A stretch of 64,000 bases of DNA from positions 1 to 64,000 of the IMG/VR virus record IMGVR_UViG_3300020281_000015. One strand, 5' to 3'. Each line of letters opens with the position of its first letter. Within the stretch, counting starts at the first letter, position 1. Positions 51,222 to 59,029 of the stretch are shown here, in pieces. The translations under genes were made by a program, and so were the position numbers. The notes beneath the pieces were generated by a model, which saw nothing but the letters and a program-made list of their open reading frames with translations, was not told where the DNA came from and searched no databases. Source of the stretch: a virus.

Positions 51222-52697
51222 ATGGCATATCAAATAGACAGATACAATAATACGCTTTTAACAAACGTAGAAGATGGTACCGTTGACCAAACCACGGATT
51301 TAAAGTTCATTGGTAAGAATTATGCAGGTTACGGTGAAATTCAAAACGAAAACTTCCTGTTTTTGTTGGAAAATTTTAGTGGAGCGACAGCACCTGCTAA
51401 GCCACTAAGTGGTCAAGTTTGGTATGATAGCTCTGTTTCAAAGTTAAAATTTTATGACGGAACAAAGTGGAGAACAAACGGAGGTTCAGAAGCGGCTTCC
51501 ACAGAACCAACAGGGTTATCAATTGGCGATTTTTGGTTCGATACAACAAATAATCAATTATATGTTTATAACGGAACAATTTTTGTTTTAATAGGTCCAC
51601 AAAACGCAGGTAGCGGTATTACACAAATGCAAAGCTTATCTTTGCTGGACACAGGCGGTACTACAAGAAATGTAATAGCAGGAACAATTAATAGTGAAAC
51701 TGTTATGCTTATTAGTACTAACGAGTTTGATATTGCCGCAAGTAATTCAATAACAGGATTTGACAGAGTTAAAAAGGGTATTACTTTAGTTAATACACAA
51801 TTAGCAAGTAATGGAGTAACAACACCAGCAGGACACTATTTTTGGGGTACAGCATCTGATTCGTTAAGATTAGGAGGTGTTCTTGCATCTAACTTTATAC
51901 AACAATCATCAGGTGGTGCTAATACTGTGTTTACTACTACAGTTGAATTTCCTGATAGCGGAATTCAAATTGGCAATTCACAAGATTTACAATTATTAAT
52001 TGAAAACGGTACAGAAGGTGTTATACAGAACGTTACTGGTAATAACAGTAAGATTAAAGTTAAAAGTACAAATGGATCTGGCACTACAACACACTCAGTA
52101 ACATTTGATTCTACAGGAATTACTCCAGCAGTAGATAATACATTTGCTTTGGGTAGCGGATCATTAAAGTTTTCAAATGTATATGCAACTAATTTTACAG
52201 GTGAGGCTTCACAAGCAACTGCACTTAGAGTAGGTACAGATTTTAGAACCGCAAGTGCAAGTGCATCAAATAATACGGTAGCTGTAAGAGATGCAACAGG
52301 CAATATTGCGGCTAACTTATTTCAAGGAACTGCTACACAGGCAAGGTACGCTGACTTAGCAGAAAATTATTTAACTGATGAAATATATCCAGTAGGTACA
52401 GCAATGGCTGTAGGCGGCGATGCAGAAGCAAGATCCGCAAAAGTTGGAGATTATTGTATTGGTGTAATATCTGAGAATCCAGCTTACTTAATGAACTCAG
52501 AAGCGGGGGGCCAAGCAATTGGCTTAAAAGGTAGAGTTCCTGTTAGGGTAAACGGTCCAGTTTCAAAAGGGCAAGCAGTTTTTGCTTGGAAAGACGGAGT
52601 ATGTAGTACTATTACTACGAATGCGTTAGTTGGTATTGCACTTGAAACAAGTACTGAAGATGGTGAAAAATTAGTCGAATGTGTACTCAAAGTTTAA
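51222..52697 (+). CDS. Tail fibre-like protein, third paralogue, with G2-like/chaperone-type tip
   Basis: 491 aa. The shared N-terminal module is present (LKFIGKNYAGYGEIQNENFL, GQVWYDSSVSKLKFYDGTKW, GDFWFDTTNNQLYVY, LIGPQN). A short shaft follows, including DNTFALGSGSLKFSNVYATN near 305. From about residue 385, ARYADLAENYLTDEIYPVGT, GVISENPAYLMN and GLKGRVPVRVNGPVSKGQAV resemble the C-terminal intramolecular chaperone/Peptidase G2-type domains on fibres and spikes. Whether it self-cleaves is unknown. It is shorter than its two paralogues because the shaft is shorter. Confidence 0.8.
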   Translation: MAYQIDRYNNTLLTNVEDGTVDQTTDLKFIGKNYAGYGEIQNENFLFLLENFSGATAPAKPLSGQVWYDSSVSKLKFYDGTKWRTNGGSEAASTEPTGLSIGDFWFDTTNNQLYVYNGTIFVLIGPQNAGSGITQMQSLSLLDTGGTTRNVIAGTINSETVMLISTNEFDIAASNSITGFDRVKKGITLVNTQLASNGVTTPAGHYFWGTASDSLRLGGVLASNFIQQSSGGANTVFTTTVEFPDSGIQIGNSQDLQLLIENGTEGVIQNVTGNNSKIKVKSTNGSGTTTHSVTFDSTGITPAVDNTFALGSGSLKFSNVYATNFTGEASQATALRVGTDFRTASASASNNTVAVRDATGNIAANLFQGTATQARYADLAENYLTDEIYPVGTAMAVGGDAEARSAKVGDYCIGVISENPAYLMNSEAGGQAIGLKGRVPVRVNGPVSKGQAVFAWKDGVCSTITTNALVGIALETSTEDGEKLVECVLKV

Positions 52698-52706
52698 GGA
52701 TCGATT

Positions 52707-53648
52707 ATGGCAGATATTACCGCGGCTCGATTAAATAACTTACAATCGAGAATAGCATTAATACTTGGAACAGGAAGCGGCACTAGCGGTTACGGACAAA
52801 CCCTAGTATCCTCCCAAGTTGTCGCTGATTCAATCGTAGATGCGGACGATATCAATAATATTTTTACTGACATGGTTAAAGCAAGGATACACCAAGTAGG
52901 TATCCAAGAAACAGGAATTAGACAAGTTGTTGAAGACCTAAATACTATTGCAGAAGAAACAAGTAAAAATATTGATAATTCAGGTAATGAAACAGCTGAT
53001 GCTGAAGGTACAAAAAAAGGTATAGCTGACTATGAGTCATTAATGACTCAAATAGAAACTGACAAATTATTACTTCATTCAAGTCAAGCTGCCTTAGAAC
53101 CACAACTTACAAGCACAAGAACAACTACTTGGAACGGAATAATTACACATATATTTCAAGTTACTTGGGGATCAGCTGACGAAAGACGTCATTTTTTTAA
53201 TGCAGGTGGAGAAATAAGATTATCTGCAAATAATTCAGGAGCAAACGGTCCTAAAGGATTAGATTGGGCCGCATTATGTAGTGAAATTGGTGTAGTAAAA
53301 TTCGGGCAAGATACTACTACAGCAACTGGTTCAGGTACTAGTTATGCAATCGGAAACAATGATGTGACATCTGCATATCAAAACTGTTTTCAGAAAGTAG
53401 GAGCAGGCACATACAGTGGAATTTATGCTGGTAACCTATACACAGTAAAAGTTAGAATGCCAAATGCAGGCATTAACGAAGGTGTGCTTGAATTTAGAAT
53501 AGAATTCAATGATGTTGTTTTTGACAACACAGTAGATAATAATGTTGACGGAGCACTAACAAGTACAGTTCAGCAGTATAGAGCAGTTGGTCCTACAAGT
53601 GTTACTTCTGTAAGTCCTACATATTTTACTACTGATGCACTCCAGTAA
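52707..53648 (+). CDS. Virion protein, fibre-cluster paralogue A
   Basis: 313 aa, with a helical start (RLNNLQSRIALILGTGSG), FTDMVKARIHQVG near 57, then TTWNGIITHIFQVTWGSADERRHFFNAGGEIRL (about 145-178), LDWAALCSEIGVVKFG and a beta-rich end. It matches the next gene over its whole length in order and spacing of motifs, so the two are tandem duplicates. Found after the fibre genes, preceded by an AAGGA ribosome site. Probably a fibre, whisker or baseplate accessory protein; function not known. Confidence 0.7.
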   Translation: MADITAARLNNLQSRIALILGTGSGTSGYGQTLVSSQVVADSIVDADDINNIFTDMVKARIHQVGIQETGIRQVVEDLNTIAEETSKNIDNSGNETADAEGTKKGIADYESLMTQIETDKLLLHSSQAALEPQLTSTRTTTWNGIITHIFQVTWGSADERRHFFNAGGEIRLSANNSGANGPKGLDWAALCSEIGVVKFGQDTTTATGSGTSYAIGNNDVTSAYQNCFQKVGAGTYSGIYAGNLYTVKVRMPNAGINEGVLEFRIEFNDVVFDNTVDNNVDGALTSTVQQYRAVGPTSVTSVSPTYFTTDALQ

Positions 53649-53671
53649 ATTTTTTACCCCCACTTCAAACG

Positions 53672-53679
53672 CTAAATAG
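53672..53679 (+). promoter_or_regulatory. Late-type promoter box before paralogue B
   Basis: CTAAATAG, 20 nt before the ATG at 53700, with AGAGAGG between. The TAAATA core matches, but the first two bases do not. Confidence 0.4.
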
Positions 53680-53699
53680 TACTATAGAGAGGTTATTTC

Positions 53700-54647
53700 A
53701 TGCCAACTAAGGTACTAGCATCACGTTTTAACACATTAAAAGATAGAATAGAAAATATTCTAGGTCCCGCCGAAGAAACTAATAGGGTAGCGGCAAATAA
53801 TGGTTATTCGTATGGATACGGACAAGCACTAGGACCATTAGTAGACCAATCTAGTAGTAATGATTTAATAGATGCTTTAGCTTACAAGCAATTATATATA
53901 AATGTACTAAAAATTAGATTTCATCAGGTAGGCACATCTGCATTTACAGCTGATCCTTTCGTTGTAGGAGATTTTGCAACAAACGCCGCATCTACAGATA
54001 AAATTTTAGAAGCGTATATTCAAGGTATTGAAACTCTTGCAACTAATATGGAAAATGATAGACTTACAGTACATCCTTCGCAAGCGTCAATACAATCTAT
54101 GGGAAGTAGCACTAGTGCAACAAGCTGGAATGGAACATTGTCACATATTTTCCAAATAACATTTACAGATGCACAAGCAAGAAGACAATTTTTTAATGCA
54201 GGCGGTAAAATTAGGTTTTCAACAAGTATGAACTATACAGGAAGCCAAGCTAAAAGTCTTGATTGGAAAAATATGCTTGCACAAGTAGGAACAGTAGATT
54301 TTGCGTATAGTAGTACTATAAATTCAACAGGCGTAGGACAGTCTTACGGAGGCATAGGGCATGATTATATGTTCAGCTACTATCAAACTGCATATTACAA
54401 TTCAGGAGGAGGAGTATATAATCCGAATAGATATACCGTATATGCTATGGAAATGAATGATAGTGTGTTACAATTTAAAGTCGAGTTTTCAGATCCTTCC
54501 TATGGAGTACCAGACGAAACTGTTCTTGGTGCTGTAACTAGTGATATAGAAGCTGTAGTTCCAGATGGTACCGCATCTATTGACGGCACTATGCAAACAA
54601 CCGTATCTGTACCATCCCCTACATACACACTTGTATCTAACTTATAA
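53700..54647 (+). CDS. Virion protein, fibre-cluster paralogue B
   Basis: 315 aa, paralogous to the previous gene: RFNTLKDRIENILGPAEE, VLKIRFHQVGT, TSWNGTLSHIFQITFTDAQARRQFFNAGGKIRF, SLDWKNMLAQVGTVDF. Lengths differ by two residues, and the C-terminal third is the most different. This is the last virion-type gene of the rightward block. After it the promoter type changes from late to sigma-70, which marks the boundary of the structural region. Confidence 0.7.
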   Translation: MPTKVLASRFNTLKDRIENILGPAEETNRVAANNGYSYGYGQALGPLVDQSSSNDLIDALAYKQLYINVLKIRFHQVGTSAFTADPFVVGDFATNAASTDKILEAYIQGIETLATNMENDRLTVHPSQASIQSMGSSTSATSWNGTLSHIFQITFTDAQARRQFFNAGGKIRFSTSMNYTGSQAKSLDWKNMLAQVGTVDFAYSSTINSTGVGQSYGGIGHDYMFSYYQTAYYNSGGGVYNPNRYTVYAMEMNDSVLQFKVEFSDPSYGVPDETVLGAVTSDIEAVVPDGTASIDGTMQTTVSVPSPTYTLVSNL

Positions 54648-54650
54648 TTA

Positions 54651-54679
54651 TTGACATATATTCATAATAATGCTATAAT
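54651..54679 (+). promoter_or_regulatory. Consensus sigma-70 promoter of the glycosyltransferase/radical SAM operon
   Basis: TTGACA (54651-54656), 17 nt, TATAAT (54674-54679), a perfect match; predicted start near 54686. The 101-nt gap has no late-type box. It is the only strong promoter seen before at least nine overlapping or abutting genes. Confidence 0.93.
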
Positions 54680-54686
54680 ACTGTAG

Positions 54687-54720
54687 TTCAGTCTTTGTCA
54701 TTTAGTACCTAAAGATTGAA
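54687..54720 (+). other. 5'-terminal hairpin in the operon leader
   Basis: TTCAGTCTTT pairs with AAAGATTGAA (10 bp, one G-U) around a 14-nt loop. It would be at the extreme 5' end of the transcript, a place where stems commonly protect mRNA from decay. A TAGGAGG ribosome site follows before the ATG at 54748. Confidence 0.6.
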
Positions 54721-54747
54721 TAAGTACTACTATTATAGGAGGTTTCT

Positions 54748-55107
54748 ATGGACGAAAAGTTATCAAAAGCATTAGACTTTTCTAATTATATGGTTACTCT
54801 AAATAACCAAAAAAGACTACTTAACGAAAAATATGCAGAAAATTTATTACATTTTACTAATGGTGGACAATTTACTGTTACTAAAGAACTTATAAATTTT
54901 GTAAAACTACTAATTGATAACCATCAAAACGACGATGTGGTTCTTACAGACGATAATGATATTCCTCTCATAATCGACGATATTGAAGCTTTTTACCAAG
55001 ACATAATTAATGTTTATTTTGAAGCGTCCAACTCTTATCACTCAGAATATATGAAATTAAAAACACAACGTAGTGTGGAGAACCTCGTCGATCATGCAGA
55101 AAAGTAG
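54748..55107 (+). CDS. Acidic protein of unknown function, first in the operon
   Basis: A 119-aa acidic protein: LSKALDFSNYMVTLNNQKRLL at the start, LLHFTNGGQFTVTKELINFV near 48, DDVVLTDDNDIPLIIDDIEAF near 77, helical end. No signal peptide or membrane segment. I recall similar hypothetical proteins near the structural genes of marine T4-like phages but know no function. It has the best ribosome site of the operon (AGGAGG). It overlaps the next gene by 14 nt. Confidence 0.75.
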   Translation: MDEKLSKALDFSNYMVTLNNQKRLLNEKYAENLLHFTNGGQFTVTKELINFVKLLIDNHQNDDVVLTDDNDIPLIIDDIEAFYQDIINVYFEASNSYHSEYMKLKTQRSVENLVDHAEK

Positions 55108-55948
55108 AGGGGCATTATTAATTGCTAAAAATAATACACAAGTTGATTACATAAAGCAAGCAGTTTTTTTAGCAAAACGAATAAAAAAGTTTCTTAATAT
55201 CGGAACTTCAGTGATAACAGATTCTACAGAATATTTAGAATCTGCATTTGATAGTTCTATATTTGATAAAGTTATTTCCTTGAATAGTCATTCGGAAAAA
55301 AATGAAAGATTATATTTTGATGGAGCTATGTATCAAAAACAAGCTACATTTAAAAATAGATCTAGAAGTAAAGCCTTTGATTTATCACCTTATTATGAAA
55401 CTCTTCTTTTAGATACTGATTATATTATTTCTAATAATTTATTAGGATCTTGTTTTAATTCTGATGACGATTTTATGATATATAAAAAATCCTCAGATAT
55501 TGCACAAGTAAGAAATGAACAAGAATTTAAATATATAAGCGATACTGGAGTTCCTTTTTATTGGGCTACATGTGTATTTTTTAGAAAAACTAATGTTAAT
55601 AAAATATACTTTGATCTAGTAAAGCATATCGAAGAAGAATGGGATCATTACCGAAGAGCATACCAAATTACCTCTTCTCTGTTTAGAAATGATTTTGCTT
55701 TTAGTATTGCAATACATATTATGAATGGATTTGCTCAAGGTACTTTCGCAAAAGAATTGCCAGGCAAAATGCTATACACAACAGATAAAGATATACTTTG
55801 GAAATTAGACGATGATAAAATGATGTTCCTTGTTGAAAAGAAAGATTACATGGGAGAATATACAGCTTTAAGCACAAAAGGACAAACTATACATGTTATG
55901 AATAAATTTAGTTTAGGTAGAATGATAGACGAGGTAGAAAATGTCTAA
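55094..55948 (+). CDS. Glycosyltransferase-like protein (GT-A, DxD)
   Basis: 284 aa from the ATG at 55094; the open frame also has a GTG at 55073, but the alignment with the next gene (RGALLIAKNNTQVDYIKQA against KGILVLAQNLSEVNYVKQA) favours the ATG. A nucleotide-sugar-binding GT-A fold is suggested by the N-terminal strand, NVSVITD-type segment and LLLDTDYI near residue 98, whose DTD would bind metal and sugar nucleotide. PFYWATCVFFRKTN follows near 155. Sugar and acceptor are not predictable. It is paralogous to the next gene and overlaps it by 8 nt. Confidence 0.72.
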   Translation: MQKSRGALLIAKNNTQVDYIKQAVFLAKRIKKFLNIGTSVITDSTEYLESAFDSSIFDKVISLNSHSEKNERLYFDGAMYQKQATFKNRSRSKAFDLSPYYETLLLDTDYIISNNLLGSCFNSDDDFMIYKKSSDIAQVRNEQEFKYISDTGVPFYWATCVFFRKTNVNKIYFDLVKHIEEEWDHYRRAYQITSSLFRNDFAFSIAIHIMNGFAQGTFAKELPGKMLYTTDKDILWKLDDDKMMFLVEKKDYMGEYTALSTKGQTIHVMNKFSLGRMIDEVENV

Positions 55949-56780
55949 AGGTATACTAGTACTTGCACAAAATCTTTCTGAAGTAAATTATGTAAAACAA
56001 GCAGAAGTGCTTGCAATGAGTCTTAAAGTTACTAATCCAGAAACTAAAATTAGTATTGTAACAAACGACAAAGTTGAGTTCAAAAATTTATTTGATAAGA
56101 TAATAGAAATTCCATGGAATGATGACGCACAGTTCAGTGACTGGAAAGTTGAAAATAGATGGAAGCTTTATCATGCTAGTCCTTATGATAAAACTATTGT
56201 AATGGATACTGATATGTTAATCTTGCAAGATATAACAACATGGTGGAAATTTTTAGAAAATTACAAATTGTTTTTTACTAGTAGTGTTCTTACATATAGA
56301 GGAGAAATTGCAGATACGCAATACTATCGAAAAGCATTTATTGCAAATAATCTTCCTAATCTTTTTGCAGGATTTCATTACTTTGAAAAATCAAATATGT
56401 CATTAGAATTTTACAAACTTTTAGAATTGGTCGTACAAAACTGGCAGGCGTTTTACGAAAAGTTTTTAGAAGGAGTCACAAGACCTAAACACGTTAGTAT
56501 TGATGTGTGTGCTTCTATAGTAGCATTAATTTTAGATTGTACAAATGATATTACAAATGCTAAAGCAAGTTTTCCTACATTTACTCATATGAAAAAATAT
56601 TGTCAAGGATGGGTTGATGGGTCTGATAACTGGCAAGATAGAGTCGGCTTTTATATGTCAAGAGATTGTGATATTAAGATTGGAAATTATAACCAAACAG
56701 GTATCTTGCATTATACTGAAAATGATTTTTTAGAAAAATCTCCAGTAATTGAAAGATACAGGAATTATTTAAATGTCTGA
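55941..56780 (+). CDS. Glycosyltransferase-like protein (GT-A, DxD), paralogue
   Basis: 279 aa. KGILVLAQNLSEVNYVKQAEVLAMSL start, KISIVTNDKVEF near 38, then TIVMDTDMLIL near 86, the DxD motif of GT8-like and related GT-A enzymes, and NLFAGFHYFEKSN near 135. Cytosolic, no membrane segment. It resembles the preceding protein throughout, so the pair arose by duplication and may act on successive sugars of one glycan. Overlap of 8 nt with the next gene suggests coupled translation. Confidence 0.75.
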   Translation: MSKGILVLAQNLSEVNYVKQAEVLAMSLKVTNPETKISIVTNDKVEFKNLFDKIIEIPWNDDAQFSDWKVENRWKLYHASPYDKTIVMDTDMLILQDITTWWKFLENYKLFFTSSVLTYRGEIADTQYYRKAFIANNLPNLFAGFHYFEKSNMSLEFYKLLELVVQNWQAFYEKFLEGVTRPKHVSIDVCASIVALILDCTNDITNAKASFPTFTHMKKYCQGWVDGSDNWQDRVGFYMSRDCDIKIGNYNQTGILHYTENDFLEKSPVIERYRNYLNV

Positions 56781-58107
56781 TTTAAGCGAATTATTAAAAG
56801 CACTTACTACTAGTGTAGAAACTGATGATCTTACGTATGTATACTATTACAGCGATAGCGGAGAAATATTTAAAATATCAGGTGTAATAGATGAGGTTGA
56901 AGAAGGGCAAGAAATACTTGAAGTACTTTACGATATTGCTAGTCCTATTCTAACTGGAGAAAAACGTACAACAGATTTTGTGGTCATTTATGATACTGCG
57001 TTAAAGCGTAAAACTTTAAAAGAAAAAAACTATCAAGATACGTTTAAAACTGCATCTGCTATGTGCTATCAAATACCTGTTATTGCAAAAAGCCTTGCAG
57101 GTCATTTTTCGTTATCTGAAATTTATGAAGATGTAAAAGTCTACATATGGGTTAAAGAGTTAGCTTATAAAAAAGATGACATAGTTTGGTATAATGATAA
57201 TGTCTATAAATTACTTGCAGATAACGGAAAGGATAAAAGATGGAGCAAAAAAAATTCTAAGTTGTTTATTGAAAATGTATTCTTATCTGACATTCCTACG
57301 CAAAAGTTTTCAGTGTTAGAATTAAAATTTGAACAACAATATAAAGGTATACATGTTGATGTATGGTATGATGATTTAAATCATTTGGCAGGACAGCATG
57401 TATGGATAGGAGACTGTGTATATAAAATATTAGAAGACCAGCCCGCACACACAAATTTTGATCCAAAAAATGCAGAAATGCTAGTATCTAATGTAGCACT
57501 TAGGAACGACACAAACAAAAATCTTACTTTTACACAAATTATCGATGATGGAAAATTATATTTAGATTTTAATAAAATTTATAGTGCAAAAATTATAGAA
57601 TCTCATTATGATAAAAGTGCAGATGATATAGTTTATCATACAGATGAACGTCATATAATAGTTTGTAAAAAAGACTTTAAAATTCATATGGATACTTTTG
57701 ACAAGAAAAAGTTTAATTATTTAAAAACTGATTTAACATTACAAGATCAAAATACATTAAAAAACGGAGACAAAGTTTTACTAGGTACAAAATTATATAA
57801 TGTACAGTTAAATAAAGAATTTGATATTATAGTAACTCAACATACTAATGAAAAATTCTGGCAACTGAATATACACCCCTCGACATTAAAATATTTTCAA
57901 ACAACTAATTATGATCAAGATGACCTTTTGTACTTTAGTATTACTGCAAAACATGATCCTAATATACTTTATAGGTCATTGAAAATACCATTATCAATGT
58001 TAGCTGATAAATTAGTAATTCCGTTTAAATATGATGCAGAACATAAAGAAGATCTTAGTATATATACAGCAAAGTATTTTGATAGTTATGGACACGAAAT
58101 TTTATGA
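56773..58107 (+). CDS. Unknown protein with two W/Y 'GDxVxYxxxxY' modules
   Basis: 444 aa, no family recognised. Two stretches, DIVWYNDNVYKLLADNGKDK (about 134-153) and HVWIGDCVYKILEDQPAHTN (about 212-231), repeat a pattern close to the CBM5/12-like modules of the giant baseplate protein (DIVKYRESLWKA, TIVEYNNQLYKAKT). The rest is beta-rich and charged, and the C-terminal part (KNGDKVLLGTKLYNVQLNKE) may contain a third, weaker copy. It could be a virion or glycan-binding protein made with the transferases and perhaps their substrate; this is inference. It overlaps both neighbours (8 and 4 nt). Confidence 0.65.
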   Translation: MSDLSELLKALTTSVETDDLTYVYYYSDSGEIFKISGVIDEVEEGQEILEVLYDIASPILTGEKRTTDFVVIYDTALKRKTLKEKNYQDTFKTASAMCYQIPVIAKSLAGHFSLSEIYEDVKVYIWVKELAYKKDDIVWYNDNVYKLLADNGKDKRWSKKNSKLFIENVFLSDIPTQKFSVLELKFEQQYKGIHVDVWYDDLNHLAGQHVWIGDCVYKILEDQPAHTNFDPKNAEMLVSNVALRNDTNKNLTFTQIIDDGKLYLDFNKIYSAKIIESHYDKSADDIVYHTDERHIIVCKKDFKIHMDTFDKKKFNYLKTDLTLQDQNTLKNGDKVLLGTKLYNVQLNKEFDIIVTQHTNEKFWQLNIHPSTLKYFQTTNYDQDDLLYFSITAKHDPNILYRSLKIPLSMLADKLVIPFKYDAEHKEDLSIYTAKYFDSYGHEIL

Positions 58108-59027
58108 CCAACAGATTTAAAGTAACAGACTATGACATAATTTATTTAAGTTATGACGAACCTAATGCAGAAAAAAACTATGCAGACTTATGCAGTAAAG
58201 TTCCGTGGGCAAAACGTATACATGGAGTTGAAGGTTCTGACGCCGCACACAAAGCTTGTGCTGAAATAAGTGAAACTGATAGATTTATAACCGTAGATGG
58301 AGATAACATAATAGATCCTAAATTTATTCAGCAAGTTATAGATTTTGATGAACATGAAGATCTACAGCATAGTGTTATAAGTTGGGCAGGATATAATGTA
58401 GTCAATGGTTTAATGTATGGCAATGGCGGACTTAAATGTTGGCCAAAGAAATTTGTACTTAATATGCGTACCCATGAAAATGCTGATCCTAATAATGCTC
58501 ATGCACAAGTTGACTTTTGTTGGGATATAAATTATATTCAAATGAATAGTTGTTTTAGTTATGTATATAATAACCATACTGCCCAGCAAGCTTGGAGAGC
58601 AGGCTTTCGTGAAGGTGTGAAAATGGCATTAGATAGAGGAGTGCGTGTTACGAAAGAGGAGTTTGCAAATTTACACTGGAAGAACTTACATAGGTTGTAT
58701 ATTTGGTTAACAGTTGGCAGCGATGCAAAAAATGGGCTTTGGGCAATATACGGAGCAAGAGAAGGCCTATACAAAACAATGGCTACAGAATGGGACTACA
58801 TAAATGTAAGAGATTTTGAATATTTGAACAACTATTGGAATGAGCAAGTAAAAATAGAAGAGGAAAATCTTTTAGATGCAGTGAAAAAATTAGGTAGCAA
58901 ATTATTAAATGAATTAGATGTTCCTATCCCAGTAGATCCTTTTAGTGAAGAACAAAGCAAATTTTTTAAAACTGTTTATCAAAATCCTGGTAGGATGGCA
59001 AATCAATTCATTGATATTGAGAGATAA
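58104..59027 (+). CDS. Glycosyltransferase-like protein, VDGDN motif
   Basis: 307 aa. DYDIIYLSYDEPNAEKNYAD at the start is the first strand and loop of a GT2-like GT-A fold; VPWAKRIHGVEGSDAAHKAC follows, then RFITVDGDNIIDPKF (about 67-81), whose DGD is the metal/nucleotide motif. A later region, LKCWPKKFVLNM, CWDINYIQMNS and AWRAGFREGVKMAL, is a family-specific helical part. Similar proteins are frequent in marine phages. The acceptor is unknown. It starts within the previous stop (4-nt overlap) and is followed 2 nt later by the first radical SAM gene. Confidence 0.72.
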   Translation: MTNRFKVTDYDIIYLSYDEPNAEKNYADLCSKVPWAKRIHGVEGSDAAHKACAEISETDRFITVDGDNIIDPKFIQQVIDFDEHEDLQHSVISWAGYNVVNGLMYGNGGLKCWPKKFVLNMRTHENADPNNAHAQVDFCWDINYIQMNSCFSYVYNNHTAQQAWRAGFREGVKMALDRGVRVTKEEFANLHWKNLHRLYIWLTVGSDAKNGLWAIYGAREGLYKTMATEWDYINVRDFEYLNNYWNEQVKIEEENLLDAVKKLGSKLLNELDVPIPVDPFSEEQSKFFKTVYQNPGRMANQFIDIER

Positions 59028-59029
59028 AC

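Noticed and set aside
55073-55093. GTG start for the first DxD glycosyltransferase-like gene
   Set aside because: The paralogue aligns from the ATG at 55094, and the extra seven residues have no counterpart.
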